From Sphingomonas sp. CCH9-E2 (lineage in GTDB: Bacteria; Pseudomonadota; Alphaproteobacteria; Sphingomonadales; Sphingomonadaceae): a stretch of 14,056 nt of DNA. The stretch is taken from positions 1-14,056 of the forward strand of contig NZ_LSJM01000439.1 in NCBI RefSeq assembly GCF_001557215.1, in the 5' to 3' direction. Of the stretch, positions 13,801 through 14,056 are shown in pieces. Position 1 is the stretch's first letter; every line of letters starts with the position of its first letter. The position numbers and the translations under genes were made by a program. The notes under the pieces are model-generated. The model made no database searches and was not told the origin of the DNA. It worked only from the letters and a program-made list of their open reading frames with translations.

Positions 13801-13913
13801 ACGACCGCAACTATAACGGGTTCAACTCGACCACCGGTCTGCGCGATCCGAACAACTATGGCATCGACGGGCCGCCGCGCACGGTGAAGGTCTCGACCGG
13901 CTTCAACTTCTAA
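10878..13913 (+). CDS. Oar-like TonB-dependent outer-membrane receptor with carboxypeptidase-regulatory-like domain
   Basis: A 1011-residue outer-membrane receptor for active, TonB/ExbBD-energised uptake. A signal peptide (about 1-43, ending AQA) precedes a beta-sandwich of the carboxypeptidase-regulatory-like type (about 46-125; GGYQFASLPPGTYRLEV is characteristic). Next come a TonB box-like DEIIITGG (135-142), a plug domain (about 150-260) and a long beta-barrel ending in Phe (GFNF), as expected for BAM recognition. C704 and C710 could form a disulfide in a surface loop. The start is GTG at 10878 with AGGGGGG upstream; the nearby ATG at 10873 meets a stop after two codons. A LacI-type operator overlaps the promoter, suggesting a sugar or plant-derived substrate, but the ligand cannot be read from sequence. 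Oar-like receptors are large and functionally diverse. Confidence 0.95.
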   Translation: MKASHSATNGLIRGSRLRAAAAALAWSSAGTVLAIGLAVPAQAQVSSSLRGKVTAEGGVSQVTVVNVDTGFTRTVTPTADGGYQFASLPPGTYRLEVTTPSGVRRTDEFRLAVAQNAVFDFDLSAPQVASADGGDEIIITGGRIRSMQGGEVGTTVSQRLIEQLPQNNRNFLAFADLAPGVQFITNGSDQSRLQGGAQNSNTVNIFIDGVGQKDYVLKNGITGQDSTQGNPFPQSAIAEYRVISSNYKAEFDQVSSVAITAVTKSGTNQFEGSGFVDFTNQDLRDPTPNEILRPGATGKIRTRDLQFGGTLGGPIIKDMLHFFASYEGKRRLTPRTVTFPSTLSSGQSLLPASLAGNYGEYNEEFNENLYFGKLTFTPTDSDLFEFSGKYRDETGEQFNSGIAAYETRTLARVKEIRGLGRWEHTGEGWINDFKVAYEDVTWNPRPATQANRNVYRIRIPNPANPAQFLDGNVLETGGGTNFQDKGQKGWQISNDFTYTGLEGHTFKAGVKAKWVTLNSLQLNGFNPVFRYFTPLGSTTLNTTTPYQMSFQALAGGFTDAQLRSKNFQLGLYIQDDWDVTDRLTVNLGLRWDYEETPAFLNYVHSAAQVAAVQPANYPNLVGANYNINDYISTGKERKAFTGAFQPRFGFNYKIDEAGRFAIFGGFGRSYDRTQFDFIQQELAQGSAAGRTFNFIVPGDTVNVCTPSATCIPYNPVYQTEAGRAALIAGLPAGAGRELRFIKNDLKTPYSDQYSLGLRGDFGLLNAEIGYSHVESRDGFVYLLGNRRPGGLFFPATGAPDSPFGFPPSPFGSIIIGDNGLETNADTVFAKLIKRYTAASPWSIDATYTYTKANENRQFGEVFSLDYSSIDEYPFRPSAGVRSHRFVMAGTVDIPYGITLATKFQIASPVWLKRFVTTPGVGVPGTKDIVAIEAAGNGDKWGFRQLDLSATKEFKLGFINDNTRVWFRIDIINLMNDRNYNGFNSTTGLRDPNNYGIDGPPRTVKVSTGFNF

Positions 13914-13929
13914 CCGGTCGCTTGAATAC

Positions 13930-13967
13930 GGCGCGCGGACGGATTCCCCCGTCCGCGCGCCTTTTTT
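13930..13967 (+). terminator. Strong intrinsic terminator after the TonB receptor
   Basis: GGCGCGCGGACGG (13930-13942) pairs perfectly with CCGTCCGCGCGCC (13949-13961) around a 6-base loop, followed by six T. It begins 17 bases after the receptor stop and ends only 20 bases before the next ATG. Confidence 0.92.
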
Positions 13968-13987
13968 GTGTGTAAAGGAGTATCCCC

Positions 13988-14056
13988 ATGGGCTTTCGCC
14001 TGCCTTCGCTCGGCCTTGCCATGCTGCCGCTTGCGGCCGCCTGTTCGACCCTGCCG
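13988..14056 (+). CDS. Probable exported protein or lipoprotein, N-terminus only (cut by window end)
   Basis: Twenty-three codons are visible. ATG at 13988 follows a good ribosome site, AAAGGAG (13974-13980), at a 7-base spacing. The residues MGFRLPSLGLAMLPLAAAC then STLP form a short signal sequence, with C19 as a possible lipidated cysteine. The lipobox (AAAC, with Leu at -4) is imperfect, so ordinary signal peptidase cleavage is possible. It lies just after the receptor's terminator on the same strand, so it may be expressed by read-through or from the same operon at a lower level. The function cannot be told from this fragment. Confidence 0.7.
   Translation, partial: MGFRLPSLGLAMLPLAAACSTLP

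Overview
The window looks like chromosome of a sphingomonad-type alphaproteobacterium. The grounds are high GC with strongly G/C-ending codons, an Oar-like TonB-dependent receptor of the kind abundant in Sphingomonadales and Caulobacterales, GANTC (CcrM) sites gathered in a promoter region, TTAACC (CtrA-like) half-sites, and a C-rich palindromic intergenic element at the left end. The genus is an inference. I see no phage, transposase, CRISPR array, tRNA or rRNA.

Layout. Bases 1-91 hold hairpins that close the first operon. Bases 92-4358 (minus strand) form a tightly packed signalling operon, read right to left: an EAL phosphodiesterase with a degenerate GGDEF domain, a hybrid histidine kinase with an exported TPR sensor region (stop/start overlap TAATG), and a stand-alone receiver protein. 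Bases 4359-4895 are a gene-free divergent region with an unusual amount of structure: a dyad, a possible short transcript carrying a 17-codon ORF and ending in a strong terminator, a small inverted repeat, and seven GANTC sites within 107 bp just before the next gene. Bases 4896-6038 (plus) encode a multi-spanning membrane domain fused to a SET methyltransferase domain. Its stop codon shares the palindrome TTAA with the stop of the convergent gene.

Bases 6035-10472 (minus) are a second signalling operon, read right to left: a receiver-GGDEF-EAL response regulator starting at TTG, a CHASE4-like/HAMP histidine kinase that overlaps it by GTGA, and a small exported protein. Bases 10473-10877 are a regulatory region with a minus-strand terminator, a near-perfect LacI-family operator and a sigma70-like promoter. 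Bases 10878-13913 (plus) encode a 1011-residue TonB-dependent receptor, followed by a strong terminator and the first 23 codons of a probable exported protein or lipoprotein.

How it fits together. Both minus-strand operons couple histidine-kinase sensing to cyclic-di-GMP turnover. One pairs a TPR sensor kinase with a phosphodiesterase and a lone receiver; the other pairs a CHASE4-like kinase with a bifunctional GGDEF/EAL regulator. No gene here encodes a DNA-binding output domain, so c-di-GMP and phosphotransfer appear to be the outputs. The membrane-SET gene between the operons is the least conventional protein. The two intergenic regions, with candidate small transcripts and clustered regulatory motifs, are the least explained DNA. 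The TonB-receptor locus at the right end looks like a separate, probably substrate-regulated uptake unit.
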